Shown: piece after piece, positions 17,098 to 26,936 of the stretch
How positions within the stretch are numbered: the stretch's first letter is position 1
Layout: each line of letters begins with the position of its first letter
Assembly (NCBI RefSeq): GCF_002760435.1
Contig: NZ_AUUU01000048.1
Span: 1 to 64,000, forward strand
Source of the DNA: Clostridium sp. LS
GTDB lineage: Bacteria; Bacillota; Clostridia; Clostridiales; Clostridiaceae
Direction: 5' to 3'
Length of the DNA: 64,000 nucleotides
Made by a program: the position numbers and the translations under genes
The notes under the pieces: model-generated
The model's input: only the letters and a program-made list of their open reading frames with translations
Told to the model about the DNA's origin: nothing
The model's database searches: none

Positions 17098-18411
17098 ATG
17101 AAAAAAATAGATTTAACTGAAGGAAAAACACTAAGTGTATTGACAAAGCTATCTGTACCTATAATGGGCAGTTCATTATTGCAATTTACATATAACTTAG
17201 TTGATATGTTATGGATTGGTGGATTAGGAAGTGGAGCTGTTGCTAGCATCGGTTCATCAAGCTTTTATATGGGACTAGGATACTCCATTAATTCATTAGT
17301 TGTAATTGGAACGGGAATAAAGGTTTCTCATTCTATTGGACGAAAAGACGAAATGGAAGTTAAAGCATATATAAATTCTGGATTATTAATTAATACAATT
17401 ATTGCTATTATTTTTTCACTTGTACTTATACTAGGTGGAAGAAGTCTCATTGACTTTTTGAACCTTAATAATCCTACAGTAGAGAGAGATGCATATTTAT
17501 TCTTAGTCGTAAGTGGACCTACTATATTTTTTGCATTTTATAATATTTTATATGCAAGAATTTTAGGCAGTTTCGGAAATAATAAGTTAGCATTTTATAT
17601 TAATAGTATAGGAGTAATTTCAAATATAGTATTAGATCCAATTTTTATATATACATTTAAATTAGGTGTTCTAGGAGCCGGAATTGCAACTATGCTAGCA
17701 AATATTTTGATGTTTATATTATATTTAGTTAAATCTTCAGGTATACTTAAATATAATATAAATGTAAAAGTTGAATATGAAAAAGTAAAAGAAATAATAA
17801 CTTTAGGATTTCCAATGGCACTTCAACGAATTCTATTTACTGTAATTAATATTTTTTTAGCAAGAATAATTGCTATTTTTGGTTCTGATGCCATAGCGGC
17901 TCAAAAAATTGGGCTTCAAATTGAATCAATTACATATATGGTTATCGGTGGATTACATGGTGCAATAGCTGCTTTTACAGGTCAAAATTTTGGCGCTAAA
18001 AAATATCATAGAATAAAAGAAGGATATAGTACAGCAATAAAAATTGGAATTGTATATTCTTTAATTATGGCATTATTATTCATGTTTTTTAATGTGCCTT
18101 TTATTAAAATATTTGTTAGTGAAGAGAGCACTATAATTATTGCAAAAGCATATTTACAGGCAGTAGCCTTTTCTCAAATATTTAGTACTATAGAAACAGT
18201 ATCAAATGGTCTTTTTACAGGCATTGGCAAGCCTAAAATATCATCTATTATTAGTGTTGTATTCACAGCATTACGGATTCCAATGGCCTTGGTTTTAATT
18301 AGACCTTTTGGTTTAACTGGTATTTGGATAAGCATTTCTCTTTCAAGCATTTTGAAGGGATGTGTATCTTATTTATTATATATTATAGAAGTGAAAAGAA
18401 AGCTAAATTGA
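17098..18411 (+). CDS. MATE-family multidrug/toxin exporter
   Basis: 437 residues, ATG 17098 with GGAG at 17089-17092 (ATG 17083 lacks a site). Twelve hydrophobic segments in two homologous halves; typical MATE text such as LSVPIMGSSLLQFTYNLVDMLWIG at the start and NFGAKKYHRIKEGYSTAIKIG in the second half. MATE proteins expel cationic drugs or metabolites by Na+ or H+ exchange. Being behind an ArsR gene with a CxC sensor and in front of glutathione synthase, it may export a thiol conjugate, but this is inferred from position only. Confidence 0.88.
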   Translation: MKKIDLTEGKTLSVLTKLSVPIMGSSLLQFTYNLVDMLWIGGLGSGAVASIGSSSFYMGLGYSINSLVVIGTGIKVSHSIGRKDEMEVKAYINSGLLINTIIAIIFSLVLILGGRSLIDFLNLNNPTVERDAYLFLVVSGPTIFFAFYNILYARILGSFGNNKLAFYINSIGVISNIVLDPIFIYTFKLGVLGAGIATMLANILMFILYLVKSSGILKYNINVKVEYEKVKEIITLGFPMALQRILFTVINIFLARIIAIFGSDAIAAQKIGLQIESITYMVIGGLHGAIAAFTGQNFGAKKYHRIKEGYSTAIKIGIVYSLIMALLFMFFNVPFIKIFVSEESTIIIAKAYLQAVAFSQIFSTIETVSNGLFTGIGKPKISSIISVVFTALRIPMALVLIRPFGLTGIWISISLSSILKGCVSYLLYIIEVKRKLN

Positions 18412-18447
18412 TGTATTTATAATTTAATTACTGCTAGGAGGCAAGCA

Positions 18448-20787
18448 ATGTTAAAAAAACTTAAACAATTATGTACTAATTATGAAATATTAAAAGGTAA
18501 CTTTGGTATAGAAAGAGAAAGTTTAAGAGTCAATAATATGGGAGAATTATCAATTAGTAATCATCCAAGTGTATTTGGTGATAAAGTCGAGAATTCATAT
18601 ATAACTACAGATTTCGCAGAAAGTCAAATAGAAGTTATTACGCCACCACTTCAAACAATAAAAGAAACTTATAATTTTGCCAATACTCTTTATGACATTG
18701 TTGCTATGGAGATTGGTGAAGAATACTTATGGCCTCAATCTATGCCGGGTGTTGTGCCAGATGATGATAAAATTAAAATAGCAGAATATGGAGATAATCT
18801 TAAAGGGACTGAAGCAAGATTATATAGAGAAAGTTTAATCAAAAAATATGGTGGAAAAAAGCAGCTTATTTGTGGTATACATTATAATTTTTCTTTCAAT
18901 GATGATTTTATAAAAAAATTATATAGCAGTGATGAAATTAAGGAATTATTTAAGAATCCTGATTATAAAGAGCAAAATCTTGAATATAAAGATTTTAAAA
19001 ATAATTTATATTTAAAAGTTACAAGGAATTATCTAAGATTTAGATGGCTTATAATATATCTTTTAGGCGCAAGTGGAGTCGTAGATAAAAGTTATATAAA
19101 AAATTGTGTTAATTCATCTAAAGAAATAGCCCAAGATAGTTTTTCAAATGAAGGAGCTTTATCTTATAGGAACAGTGAATGTGGTTATAAAAATAAAATT
19201 GATTTATTCCCAAATTATAATTCTGTTGATGAATATATTGAAAGCTTAAAGAAATTTATAGATGATAAGCTTATAGATAGTTATAAAGAATTATACAGCT
19301 GCATACGACCTAAGCCTAAGAATCCTGATGACTTTTTTAATTCGCTAAACCAAGATGGCATTCAGTATTTAGAATATAGAAGTATAGATATTAATCCATT
19401 CGAAAAAGGTGGTATAAGTTTAGAAGATTTACATTTTCTTCAATTGTTTAATTTATTCTTACTTATAAATGAAGAGAATGATTATGATAAGTGGCAGGAA
19501 GAAGGAACTGAAAATCAAAAAACAATATCAAGGTTCGGTCAAAAAGATATTATGTTATTGAAAAATGGATATTCCATTTCAAAAGAAGAATGGGGATTAG
19601 AAATATTAGAAAAAATTAAAAACATAGATAAAGAGTTAAATCTCGGAAAAGAAGATATAATAAATTCCATGATAGAAAAAATTAAAGATTACAAATTGAC
19701 TTATGCGTACAGAATTGAAAAAAAAGTTAAGGAAGAAGGCTATATTAATGCTCATTTAAATATAGCAAAAGAATATAAAAAGAATTCGTATAACAATAGG
19801 TTTAGATTAGAAGGTTATGAGGACTTGGAACTATCTACTCAAATTGTAATAAAAGAAGCAATAAAAAGGGGCATTAAAGTTGAAATTTTAGATAAATCGG
19901 AGAATTTTATTTCACTAAAAAAGAATGGCAAAGTAGAATACATTAAACAAGCTACTAAAACCTCAAAAGATAATTATGTTACTGTTTTAATTATGGAAAA
20001 CAAAAGTGTTACAAAAAAAGTACTTGCTGATAATAATATTAAAGTTCCAGAAGGAATAGAAGTTAATTCAATAGATGAAGCACTAAATATTGTTAAAGAT
20101 TATATTAATTTACCAATAGTAATTAAGCCTAAATCTACAAACTTTGGCATAGGTATTAGTATATTTAAGGATGGTGCAGATGAAAATAGCATAATAAAAG
20201 CTTTAGAAATTGCATTTAAATATGACAATACAATCCTTATTGAGGAATTTATTAAAGGAAAAGAGTATCGTTTTTTAGTTATAGATAATAAAGTTGTTGG
20301 AATTCTTCATAGAGTTCCAGCCAATGTAAAAGGTGATGGAGTAAAATCTATAGCTGAATTGGTTGAAATAAAAAATCAAGATCCACTTAGGGGGTATCAT
20401 TATGTTACTCCTCTTGAAAAAATTATTTTAGATGAAAATGCGAAATTATTTTTAAAACAACAAAATAAAAATTTTGACTATGTTCCTAAAAAAGATGAAG
20501 TTATTTATTTAAGAGAAAATTCTAATATAAGTACAGGTGGAGATAGTATAGATTATACTGATGATATTCCAGAGAAGTTTAAAAATATAGCAATTAAAGC
20601 AGCTAAAGCTGTTAATGCGAGAATTTGTGGTGTTGACATGATGTTAGAGGCTTACAATGATGAAAATTCTAATTACGCGATAATTGAACTTAATTTCAAT
20701 CCAGCTATTCATATTCATTGTTATCCTTATAATGGTACTGAAAGAAAAATTGGAGTAGAAGTGTTAAAAGTATTAGAACTAATTTAA
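18448..20787 (+). CDS. gshAB: Bifunctional glutamate-cysteine ligase/glutathione synthetase
   Basis: 779 residues after AGGAGG, 36 nt behind the MATE gene. The N-terminal part (about 1-430) is a GshA-type ligase (GNFGIERESLRV, TTDFAESQIEVITPP, GIHYNFSF). The C-terminal part is an ATP-grasp synthetase (PIVIKPKSTNFGIGIS near residue 558, LIEEFIKGKEYRFLVID, ELNFNPAIHIHCYP). Together they make glutathione from Glu, Cys and Gly in one chain. Such GshF enzymes occur in only some clostridia and in streptococci and Listeria, often by transfer. Likely co-transcribed with arsR and MATE, suggesting thiol-based detoxification. Confidence 0.93.
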   Translation: MLKKLKQLCTNYEILKGNFGIERESLRVNNMGELSISNHPSVFGDKVENSYITTDFAESQIEVITPPLQTIKETYNFANTLYDIVAMEIGEEYLWPQSMPGVVPDDDKIKIAEYGDNLKGTEARLYRESLIKKYGGKKQLICGIHYNFSFNDDFIKKLYSSDEIKELFKNPDYKEQNLEYKDFKNNLYLKVTRNYLRFRWLIIYLLGASGVVDKSYIKNCVNSSKEIAQDSFSNEGALSYRNSECGYKNKIDLFPNYNSVDEYIESLKKFIDDKLIDSYKELYSCIRPKPKNPDDFFNSLNQDGIQYLEYRSIDINPFEKGGISLEDLHFLQLFNLFLLINEENDYDKWQEEGTENQKTISRFGQKDIMLLKNGYSISKEEWGLEILEKIKNIDKELNLGKEDIINSMIEKIKDYKLTYAYRIEKKVKEEGYINAHLNIAKEYKKNSYNNRFRLEGYEDLELSTQIVIKEAIKRGIKVEILDKSENFISLKKNGKVEYIKQATKTSKDNYVTVLIMENKSVTKKVLADNNIKVPEGIEVNSIDEALNIVKDYINLPIVIKPKSTNFGIGISIFKDGADENSIIKALEIAFKYDNTILIEEFIKGKEYRFLVIDNKVVGILHRVPANVKGDGVKSIAELVEIKNQDPLRGYHYVTPLEKIILDENAKLFLKQQNKNFDYVPKKDEVIYLRENSNISTGGDSIDYTDDIPEKFKNIAIKAAKAVNARICGVDMMLEAYNDENSNYAIIELNFNPAIHIHCYPYNGTERKIGVEVLKVLELI

Positions 20788-20793
20788 GAAATT

Positions 20794-20842
20794 AAGCTGT
20801 TTTGACATAAGTATAATACTAATGTTTAAAACAGCTTATTCC
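20794..20842 (+). terminator. Terminator after gshAB
   Basis: AAGCTGTTTT (20794-20803) pairs with AAAACAGCTT (20828-20837), followed by ATTCCTT; the T-tract is weak. Confidence 0.7.
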
Positions 20843-20888
20843 TTCAAAGCATTATATTCATATTAGCTAGTGAATTTATGCAAAAATA

Positions 20889-20914
20889 AAAGAGAAGCTC
20901 TTAAAAAGAGCTCC
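20889..20914 (-). terminator. Terminator of the DUF4489 gene
   Basis: On the minus strand GGAGCTCTT and AAGAGCTTC pair (20894-20902 with 20906-20914) and run into TCTTTTATTTTTG. Confidence 0.85.
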
Positions 20915-20936
20915 CTAATAATATAATTATTTCTAA

Positions 20937-21464
20937 TTATAAAGTTTCAACAGCCAAAGCTGATAGTACTGCGTTAGTTATTGTTAAACCAGCTGTTACA
21001 GCAATTAAACTAGTTGGTTCAAGTTGAACTGTATAAGTTGTATTATCATAAGCAGGATTACAGTCACATAATTGGAAACTAAATGACTCAGATTCCAATA
21101 ATTCAGGAGCTGTTTCAGCAAAAGTGAAAGTTCCACCTATTGGTTGAGGAGATCCATCACCTACTGTTTTATACACTATAAAATTTAAATTTACTAAAGC
21201 ACCTATTGGTAAGGAAATTATGCTAGTAAATGTTAAAAGAACTTTAGGGTTGCACATATTACTTGTATCTATAGAAACACTAACTACAGGAATTGGTCTA
21301 GATAGTGGTGTTGAAATTATAGGAAGAGGTCCAACTCCACCAGAACCAACATTTAATAAAGCTCTACCTGGTTCTGGAGCGTTATTGTAAGGCTTGCAAG
21401 TGCAGTAGCAAGGATGATTATCATAAGATTCATAATCGCGTTCATTTTCATACATAGTACTCAT
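20937..21464 (-). CDS. DUF4489 family protein (clostridial, probably spore-associated)
   Basis: 175 residues with GGAGG before the ATG. An N-terminal Asp/Tyr/Cys-rich tail (YESYDNHPCYCTCKP) leads to a beta-rich domain: GRALLNVGSGG, VVSVSIDTSNMCNPKVLLTFTS, a FxF segment ending SFQLCDCNP, and TITNAVLSALAVETL at the end. This arrangement is what I know as DUF4489, found in spore-forming clostridia, often in many copies; a coat or exosporium role is suspected rather than shown. No transport signal is seen. Monocistronic. Confidence 0.75.
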   Translation of the reverse strand: MSTMYENERDYESYDNHPCYCTCKPYNNAPEPGRALLNVGSGGVGPLPIISTPLSRPIPVVSVSIDTSNMCNPKVLLTFTSIISLPIGALVNLNFIVYKTVGDGSPQPIGGTFTFAETAPELLESESFSFQLCDCNPAYDNTTYTVQLEPTSLIAVTAGLTITNAVLSALAVETL

Positions 21465-21769
21465 AAAATACCTCCGTTACTATCATAAGTTTATCAAAGT
21501 TTTCTCCGTAATTGTTATTAGAGATTCTTTTTATAGTATATTGTATGAAAAATATATAAAAGTGTGCTGTATAAGCAAGTTGAATATTTTACAAATTTTA
21601 TATACAATAATTTATAAGAATTTATAATATAGCATTGATAAGCATAATTAATTATTAAATTAATTATAAAAGTGTAAATAAGTATTAATTAACAGTTTTT
21701 TATTAATATAATTTAATATATAATTTAAGTTTTAAAAATAATATATTTATGGTATTGAGGTGTCCAAAG

Positions 21770-22429
21770 ATGATAAAAAATGATTACATGAAAGAATTAG
21801 AGATAACATTAAATTTAGTAACAGAAGAAGTCCATATGGATATAATTAATGGTAAGATAAATGAAGCAAAAGAAAGGATAAATAAGGAACTAAAATCTTT
21901 AGTAGGAATAGATATAGGTACAGTTGATATTTTTTCTTTTAACAGCCTAGAAGGATTTATAACAAAAGAAATGCATTATAATGCTGAAAAATTTATTGCT
22001 TTTGGTTGTCTAATGAAGCTTTATGGATTAGTCAGTGATAAAGAAAATAATGAAAATTCAAAAATTCAATATTACGAAAAATCTTTAGAGAGTTTCTACA
22101 AGGCTTATATTGAAGATGATGAAATAAATTCAAAGTATTTAGATGATGCTGTTAAAGTAGCAAATGAATTAAATAGTTATGATCTCTCATTAGATTTAGA
22201 TAAAAAAATCTTTAAGGTTTATGAAATTGCCAATAAATTTGATAAAGCTGAAGATACATTATTTTATATGCTTAGAAAAACAAATAATGATGGTAGTATA
22301 ATTCTAGAAGGAATGAGATTTTATAATAGACTTAAAGAAAAAGAACCTGAAACATTAAAATTAGGTGATTTACCACTAGAAGAAGTTGAGGATGGTATAT
22401 CTGAGCTTGAGCGAAGGTTAGGCCAATAA
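21770..22429 (+). CDS. DUF6483-like protein of unknown function
   Basis: 219 residues; I chose ATG 21770 because GAGGTG lies at 21757-21762. The start MIKNDYMKELEITLNLVTEE and the all-helical, TPR-like body (YYEKSLESFYKAY, AEDTLFYML) resemble the family I know as DUF6483 in Clostridia. The helices form repeats of about 34 residues, suggesting protein binding. The C-terminus ELERRLGQ is charged. No partner gene is evident: the next genes face the other way. Confidence 0.6.
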   Translation: MIKNDYMKELEITLNLVTEEVHMDIINGKINEAKERINKELKSLVGIDIGTVDIFSFNSLEGFITKEMHYNAEKFIAFGCLMKLYGLVSDKENNENSKIQYYEKSLESFYKAYIEDDEINSKYLDDAVKVANELNSYDLSLDLDKKIFKVYEIANKFDKAEDTLFYMLRKTNNDGSIILEGMRFYNRLKEKEPETLKLGDLPLEEVEDGISELERRLGQ

Positions 22430-22465
22430 AATAGATTTAGTATTTATTTTTATAGAAATTTAAAG

Positions 22466-22515
22466 AAAAAGGTTAAAGAAAATTATTTTTGAAATAACTT
22501 TTCTTTAACCTTTTT
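22466..22515. terminator. Bidirectional terminator between the DUF6483-like gene and the ThrE operon
   Basis: A 17-bp stem (22466-22482 with about 22499-22515) with A-runs and T-runs on both sides. It includes the last codons of the converging gene, so one structure serves both strands. Confidence 0.85.
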
Positions 22516-22932
22516 TAAGTTTGTCACTTGTTTTGTTATTGTAGATACGAAGATAATCCCTAGAGCTAATGTACCAGCGCTAAATATAGTATTAAGTCCA
22601 ACTTCTACAGCGCCACGGACATTGCCTGTTATGGTTTCATACATTGTGTAGTACATGCCGGATCCAGGAACCAATGGTATTAGTGCACAAACAACTAAGG
22701 TAGTTACAGGTGTTTTTAAATATCTTGCACAAATTTCTGAGTATATACTAAAAATAATGGAAGATATAAATAAAGATAATATGGTGCTTATCTTATTATG
22801 AGTAAAAAATAAATAAGATATCCAGCTTAAGGTTCCGCCCAAAGCTGCAAAATATAAGTTCTTACCCTTAATATTAAAAATTATTCCGAATCCTAAAGAT
22901 GATAAAAATGAGACCACTATTTGCAAAATCAT
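22483..22932 (-). CDS. Threonine/serine exporter, C-terminal half subunit (ThrE_2)
   Basis: 149 residues from ATG 22932 with GGAGG just upstream; a TTG 12 nt further upstream is less likely. Four or five membrane helices, with the VVCALIPLVPGSGMYYTMYE motif typical of the smaller ThrE-type subunit (DUF3815). It acts with the larger subunit encoded just upstream, 45 nt away in the same operon, to export threonine, serine or related small molecules. Confidence 0.88.
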   Translation of the reverse strand: MILQIVVSFLSSLGFGIIFNIKGKNLYFAALGGTLSWISYLFFTHNKISTILSLFISSIIFSIYSEICARYLKTPVTTLVVCALIPLVPGSGMYYTMYETITGNVRGAVEVGLNTIFSAGTLALGIIFVSTITKQVTNLKKVKEKLFQK

Positions 22933-22977
22933 AAATACCTCCAACTAATAAAGCTTAAATTATCAACTCTTTGTTTA

Positions 22978-23736
22978 TTATCCTGCATTGTTTAAATATA
23001 AACTTAAGATTGCACCAGTTCCAACCGCAATAGATACTGCTACTAAAAAAGCTTCAGAAGCTTTTGTAATACCAGATAAAAAATCTCCAGCAATAGTATC
23101 CCGTATGGCATTTGTAATAGTAAGTCCAGGAACAAGTATCATTATGGAGCCAATAATTGTTTTATCAAGATTACTTGATAAATTAAGTTTAATAAGTGTT
23201 ATTGCTAATACAGCACATAAACCTCCGCTTAGTGAATTAACAAAGAACTCATTTATATTTAATTTTTGACATATCTCAACCACCATTTTAATACAAGCAC
23301 CAATTAAGCAGGCACAAAAGAAATCCTTTATGTTTCCACCAAACATAATAGTAAAAGATCCTGCTGTAATAGCTGACCATATTAAAGTAATTAAAAAAGA
23401 ATATCTGCTACAATTAGAAATGCTCAAAATTTCTTTATAAAAATCATTCATATCAATAGCTTCAGTTTGAATTTTCCTAGATAAATCATTTATTTTATCT
23501 ACTTTGTATAAATCAACACCTCTTGATATAATTCTTTGTACAAGGGTAGATACTTCATCATAATATGTAACAGTAACAATTATCCCCGTTGGTATTACAA
23601 AACTATCCACTGTGTGAGCTCCAAAAGCTAGGCAGATTCTACTGATAGTTTCTTCAACCCTATAAGTTTCTGCACCGCTTTCAAGCATAATCTTTCCAGC
23701 AAGAGTCGAAACCTTAAGTAATCTATTTAAATCCAT
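22978..23736 (-). CDS. Threonine/serine exporter, N-terminal half subunit (ThrE/DUF1212)
   Basis: 252 residues. Soluble N-terminus with the DUF1212 pattern GKIMLESGAETYRVEETI and VIPTGIIVTV, followed by about five membrane helices from residue 115. The pair of split subunits replaces the single-chain ThrE of Corynebacterium. The promoter is in the 290-nt A/T-rich gap shared with glyA. Confidence 0.9.
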   Translation of the reverse strand: MDLNRLLKVSTLAGKIMLESGAETYRVEETISRICLAFGAHTVDSFVIPTGIIVTVTYYDEVSTLVQRIISRGVDLYKVDKINDLSRKIQTEAIDMNDFYKEILSISNCSRYSFLITLIWSAITAGSFTIMFGGNIKDFFCACLIGACIKMVVEICQKLNINEFFVNSLSGGLCAVLAITLIKLNLSSNLDKTIIGSIMILVPGLTITNAIRDTIAGDFLSGITKASEAFLVAVSIAVGTGAILSLYLNNAG

Positions 23737-24059
23737 ATAATCTCTTCTCCAAATATATTTTTTATAACAAAAGAATTATAGCATATTATATAAAAATCTA
23801 ATATAAGTAAATTAATTTAATATATTATGTCTAAGTGATATATAATATAATTAAACAATAAATATGCTGATAAAGAAAATTTGGCAATAATAAATATACT
23901 AAATATGTAACAAATTTTACTAAACTTAATATAAAATATTAAAAAATAGTTGATTAATATAGCAACAAATCATATAATTTGAATATAAGTGCAGCTTTTG
24001 GTTGGAGTTATAAACTCTGAACCCTTAAGAGCAAATATTATATTGGGGTGATAATAAAG

Positions 24060-25295
24060 ATGAATTTTGAAAATATACAAAGAGAAGACAAAGAAATTTA
24101 TGATTTAATTCAAAAAGAATTAGTTAGACAACAAAAAGGAATAGAACTAATAGCTTCAGAAAATATCGTAAGTCCAGCTGTTATGGAAGCTATGGGGTCT
24201 TACTTAACTAATAAATATGCTGAAGGTTATCCTAATAAAAGATATTATGGTGGTTGTCACGTAGTCGATGAAATAGAACAAATTGCTATTGATAGAGCTA
24301 AAGAATTATTTGGTGCTGAACATGCAAATGTTCAACCGCATTCAGGATCACAAGCAAACATGGCTGTATACTTTGCAGTGTTAGAACCTGGAGATACTGT
24401 TTTAGGTATGGATTTAAGTCATGGAGGACACTTAACTCACGGATCTCCAGTTAATTTTTCTGGGAAATTATTCAACTTTGTATCTTACGGAGTTGATAAA
24501 GAAACTGAAATGATTGATTATGAACATGTAAGAAAACTTGCAATAGAAAATAAGCCTAAGCTTATAGTTGCTGGTGCTAGTGCATATGGAAGAACTTTAG
24601 ATTTCCCTAAATTTAAAGAAATAGCTGATGAAGTTGGAGCGCTATTAATGGTAGATATGGCTCATATAGCAGGACTTGTTGCTGCTGGTGTTCATCCATC
24701 ACCAGTACCATATGCTGATTTTGTTACAACAACAACACACAAGACTTTAAGAGGTCCTAGAGGTGGATTAATTCTTTGTAAAGAAAAATATGCACAAATT
24801 TTAAACAAGAATATTTTCCCTGGAATACAAGGAGGTCCGTTAGAACATATTATTGCTGCAAAAGCTGTATGTTTTAAAGAAGCATTAGATCCAAGTTTTA
24901 AAACATATGGTGAAAATGTTGTTGAGAACTGTAAAGAACTTGCAAATCAATTAATAGCTAAAGGATTTAAAATAGTTTCTGGTGGAACAGATAACCATGT
25001 ATTCTTAGTTGATTTAAATAATAAAGATATTACTGGAAAAGAAGCAGAAGCTTTATTAGATTCTGTTGGAATAACAGTTAATAAAAATACAGTACCTAAT
25101 GAAACTAGAAGTCCATTTGTAACTTCAGGAATTAGAATTGGTACAGCAGCAATTACAACTAGAGGTTTCATAAAGGAAGATATGGCTGAAATTGCAGCTA
25201 TTATTGGAGAAGCAGTAGATAATAGAGATGGAGATTTATCATCACTTAAGGCTAGAGTAGAAGCTTTATGCGATAGACATCCATTATATAAATAA
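24060..25295 (+). CDS. glyA: Serine hydroxymethyltransferase
   Basis: 411 residues from ATG 24060 (GGGGTG at 24045-24050; the GTG within it at 24048 is in frame but is part of the ribosome site). Converts serine and tetrahydrofolate to glycine and methylene-THF with PLP. The PLP lysine is K228 in [33 protein letters not shown] and [11 protein letters not shown] are conserved. The 290-nt upstream gap has no recognisable riboswitch. A terminator follows directly. Confidence 0.97.
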   Translation: MNFENIQREDKEIYDLIQKELVRQQKGIELIASENIVSPAVMEAMGSYLTNKYAEGYPNKRYYGGCHVVDEIEQIAIDRAKELFGAEHANVQPHSGSQANMAVYFAVLEPGDTVLGMDLSHGGHLTHGSPVNFSGKLFNFVSYGVDKETEMIDYEHVRKLAIENKPKLIVAGASAYGRTLDFPKFKEIADEVGALLMVDMAHIAGLVAAGVHPSPVPYADFVTTTTHKTLRGPRGGLILCKEKYAQILNKNIFPGIQGGPLEHIIAAKAVCFKEALDPSFKTYGENVVENCKELANQLIAKGFKIVSGGTDNHVFLVDLNNKDITGKEAEALLDSVGITVNKNTVPNETRSPFVTSGIRIGTAAITTRGFIKEDMAEIAAIIGEAVDNRDGDLSSLKARVEALCDRHPLYK

Positions 25296-25304
25296 TTTAA
25301 TACT

Positions 25305-25340
25305 AAGAGGCTTCATTAATTAAGATGAAGCCTCTTTACT
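25305..25340 (+). terminator. Terminator after glyA
   Basis: A perfect 12-bp stem (25305-25316 with 25325-25336) with an 8-nt loop, then TTACTT. Confidence 0.88.
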
Positions 25341-25442
25341 TATAGATAAGTGTTTTACAAATTCTATATATAAGGTGCACACTTAATCTATATTTGAATA
25401 AAATAATATCAAGTAAAAAGGATATACAGGAGGGTTATATAA

Positions 25443-25691
25443 GTGAATCCTTTTCAATTGATTATTATGGTTCAACAAAAAATGCAGCAAGATCCGGATT
25501 TTGCAAACAAATTTAATAAAGCTGTAACAGAATTAAATAAAATACCAGGTCTTCAACAAAAAGTAATACAAATAGCACAATTAAATGATGAGTCTCAAAA
25601 ACAAGCTGCTTTAGACAAGCTTCCCAAAGATGCTAAAAATGCTGTAAAAAAAATATTAAGTTTACTGGACGATTATAATATAGCTCCATAA
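25443..25691 (+). CDS. Small clostridial protein, function unknown
   Basis: 82 residues from GTG 25443 with GGAGGG at 25430-25435. Wholly helical and Gln-rich (MVQQKMQQDPDFANKFNKAV, then GLQQKVIQIAQLNDESQKQ, ending ILSLLDDYNIAP). I do not recognise a domain. It lies between two strong terminators, so it is transcribed alone. Confidence 0.75.
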   Translation: MNPFQLIIMVQQKMQQDPDFANKFNKAVTELNKIPGLQQKVIQIAQLNDESQKQAALDKLPKDAKNAVKKILSLLDDYNIAP

Positions 25692-25730
25692 TTAAAATTG
25701 CTGATATTTTTAAAATACTTATTTGGAAAT

Positions 25731-25784
25731 AAAGAGATTTACTTATAGAATATGTATTCTCTATAAGTAAACTCTTTTTTATAT
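25731..25784 (+). terminator. Terminator after the 82-residue gene
   Basis: A stem of about 18 bp, AAAGAGATTTACTTATAGA-type arms (25731-25749 with 25759-25776), followed by a T-tract. Confidence 0.85.
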
Positions 25785-25822
25785 ATCTTAAATTGTAGTT
25801 TTAAAATATTGGTTTTATTTAA

Positions 25823-25978
25823 CTAAAAACCTCTTCTTTCTGCTTCAAGGCCACTTTCATTTCTACCAGGTCTTTTTATTGTTGTGTTAAAACTGCTTTT
25901 TCCATATTGATTTTGAGTTTTACTTCCATTTCTTAAATAGTTACTTTTAGAATAATCTTTGTTGTTATTATTTTCCAT
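25823..25978 (-). CDS. Small hydrophilic protein, function unknown
   Basis: 51 residues, start taken at the ATG behind AAAGGAG (an open extension of 9 codons upstream has no site). Composition Asn/Lys/Ser/Gly-rich (MENNNNKDYSKSNYLRNGSK), predicted disordered, ending ESGLEAERRGF. It looks like small spore-associated or stress proteins of clostridia, but no family is recognised. Confidence 0.6.
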   Translation of the reverse strand: MENNNNKDYSKSNYLRNGSKTQNQYGKSSFNTTIKRPGRNESGLEAERRGF

Positions 25979-26109
25979 AGAATCATCTCCTTTTATTTTA
26001 ATCATATATAGTATGTCCTATTTGCTGAAATTAATTAAAATAAATTTTGCATCAAATATATAGTTTCTAAGATAAATACATCATAACAAGAATAAATGTA
26101 AGTTATAAC

Positions 26110-26613
26110 TTAGTATAGAATTTTTAACTGAGAAAGTAATATAAATAAAACTCCCCAAAAGAATAAGTGCATAAAAATAGTAATAAATGAACAAAAAATA
26201 ATACGCTTTTTCAAATTAAAAGATGGTTCAATACTTACTCTTATTAAGAAATAAAAGCAAATAAGGGTATAAAGTCCAGAACATATATTTCCTTGAGAAA
26301 GTATAAGTATAGGTAAAATCAATCCTAAAAAAATTAAGTTCCAGATAGGCATATTTTTAACTTCTATATATTTTTCTCCGGAATCTAAATAAAAACCATC
26401 AATTGAAATATCACAATCATTATCTATATTTACTAAAATGGCAGTTTTACTTCCTAGATTGAATATTGTTTCTCGTGTTATTCCAAAAGTATTTGATCTT
26501 TGGAGTTTAATAGGCTTATTATTAACTAATAGTTCTTTTTTTAGAAAGTATTTGGTGTATTTTATGTTATATGTTATATTATCAATTGTTGTTGTCCAAG
26601 TTTTAGTTCTCAT
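26110..26613 (-). CDS. Membrane protein with N-terminal beta domain, unknown
   Basis: 167 residues after GGAGG. Residues 1-85 look like a small soluble beta domain (TWTTTIDNITYNIKYTKYFLKK, VNIDNDCDISIDGFYLDSG); residues 88-165 hold two or three membrane helices. Divergent from the next two genes across a 323-nt gap in which the only visible feature is an extended -10 (TGCTATAAT ending at 26872) for the rightward genes. Confidence 0.65.
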   Translation of the reverse strand: MRTKTWTTTIDNITYNIKYTKYFLKKELLVNNKPIKLQRSNTFGITRETIFNLGSKTAILVNIDNDCDISIDGFYLDSGEKYIEVKNMPIWNLIFLGLILPILILSQGNICSGLYTLICFYFLIRVSIEPSFNLKKRIIFCSFITIFMHLFFWGVLFILLSQLKILY

Positions 26614-26936
26614 AAAATGCCTCCATAATGAAATTACTATTCGAACATAAATTATAGCAATAAATATTCACACATACTTAGATATACTTTATATATACAC
26701 ACTATATAATATAAATAGAATAATGTACGTATGTTTAACATAAGTAATTGCGTATTAATAATTAAAATCATGACTATAATGATTTTGATATGCAATACTA
26801 TGAATTTATTAAAAAATATAGAATTAACATAATAAAATTTTTGAAGAAAAATATAGTAAAATATGCTATAATGAGATGCTAAAATTGGTATTATAATTAA
26901 AAAGTTAAATTAACAATGAAAGAAGGGATTTAAAAG

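Noticed and set aside
20794-20914. Single long structure spanning both hairpins between gshAB and the DUF4489 gene
   Set aside because: Each hairpin pairs better alone and each has its own T-tract on the appropriate strand, so two terminators are the simpler reading.
23760-24047. Riboswitch (glycine or tetrahydrofolate) ahead of glyA
   Set aside because: Only a short GAGTT/AACTC hairpin near the start codon; no conserved core of either class is visible.
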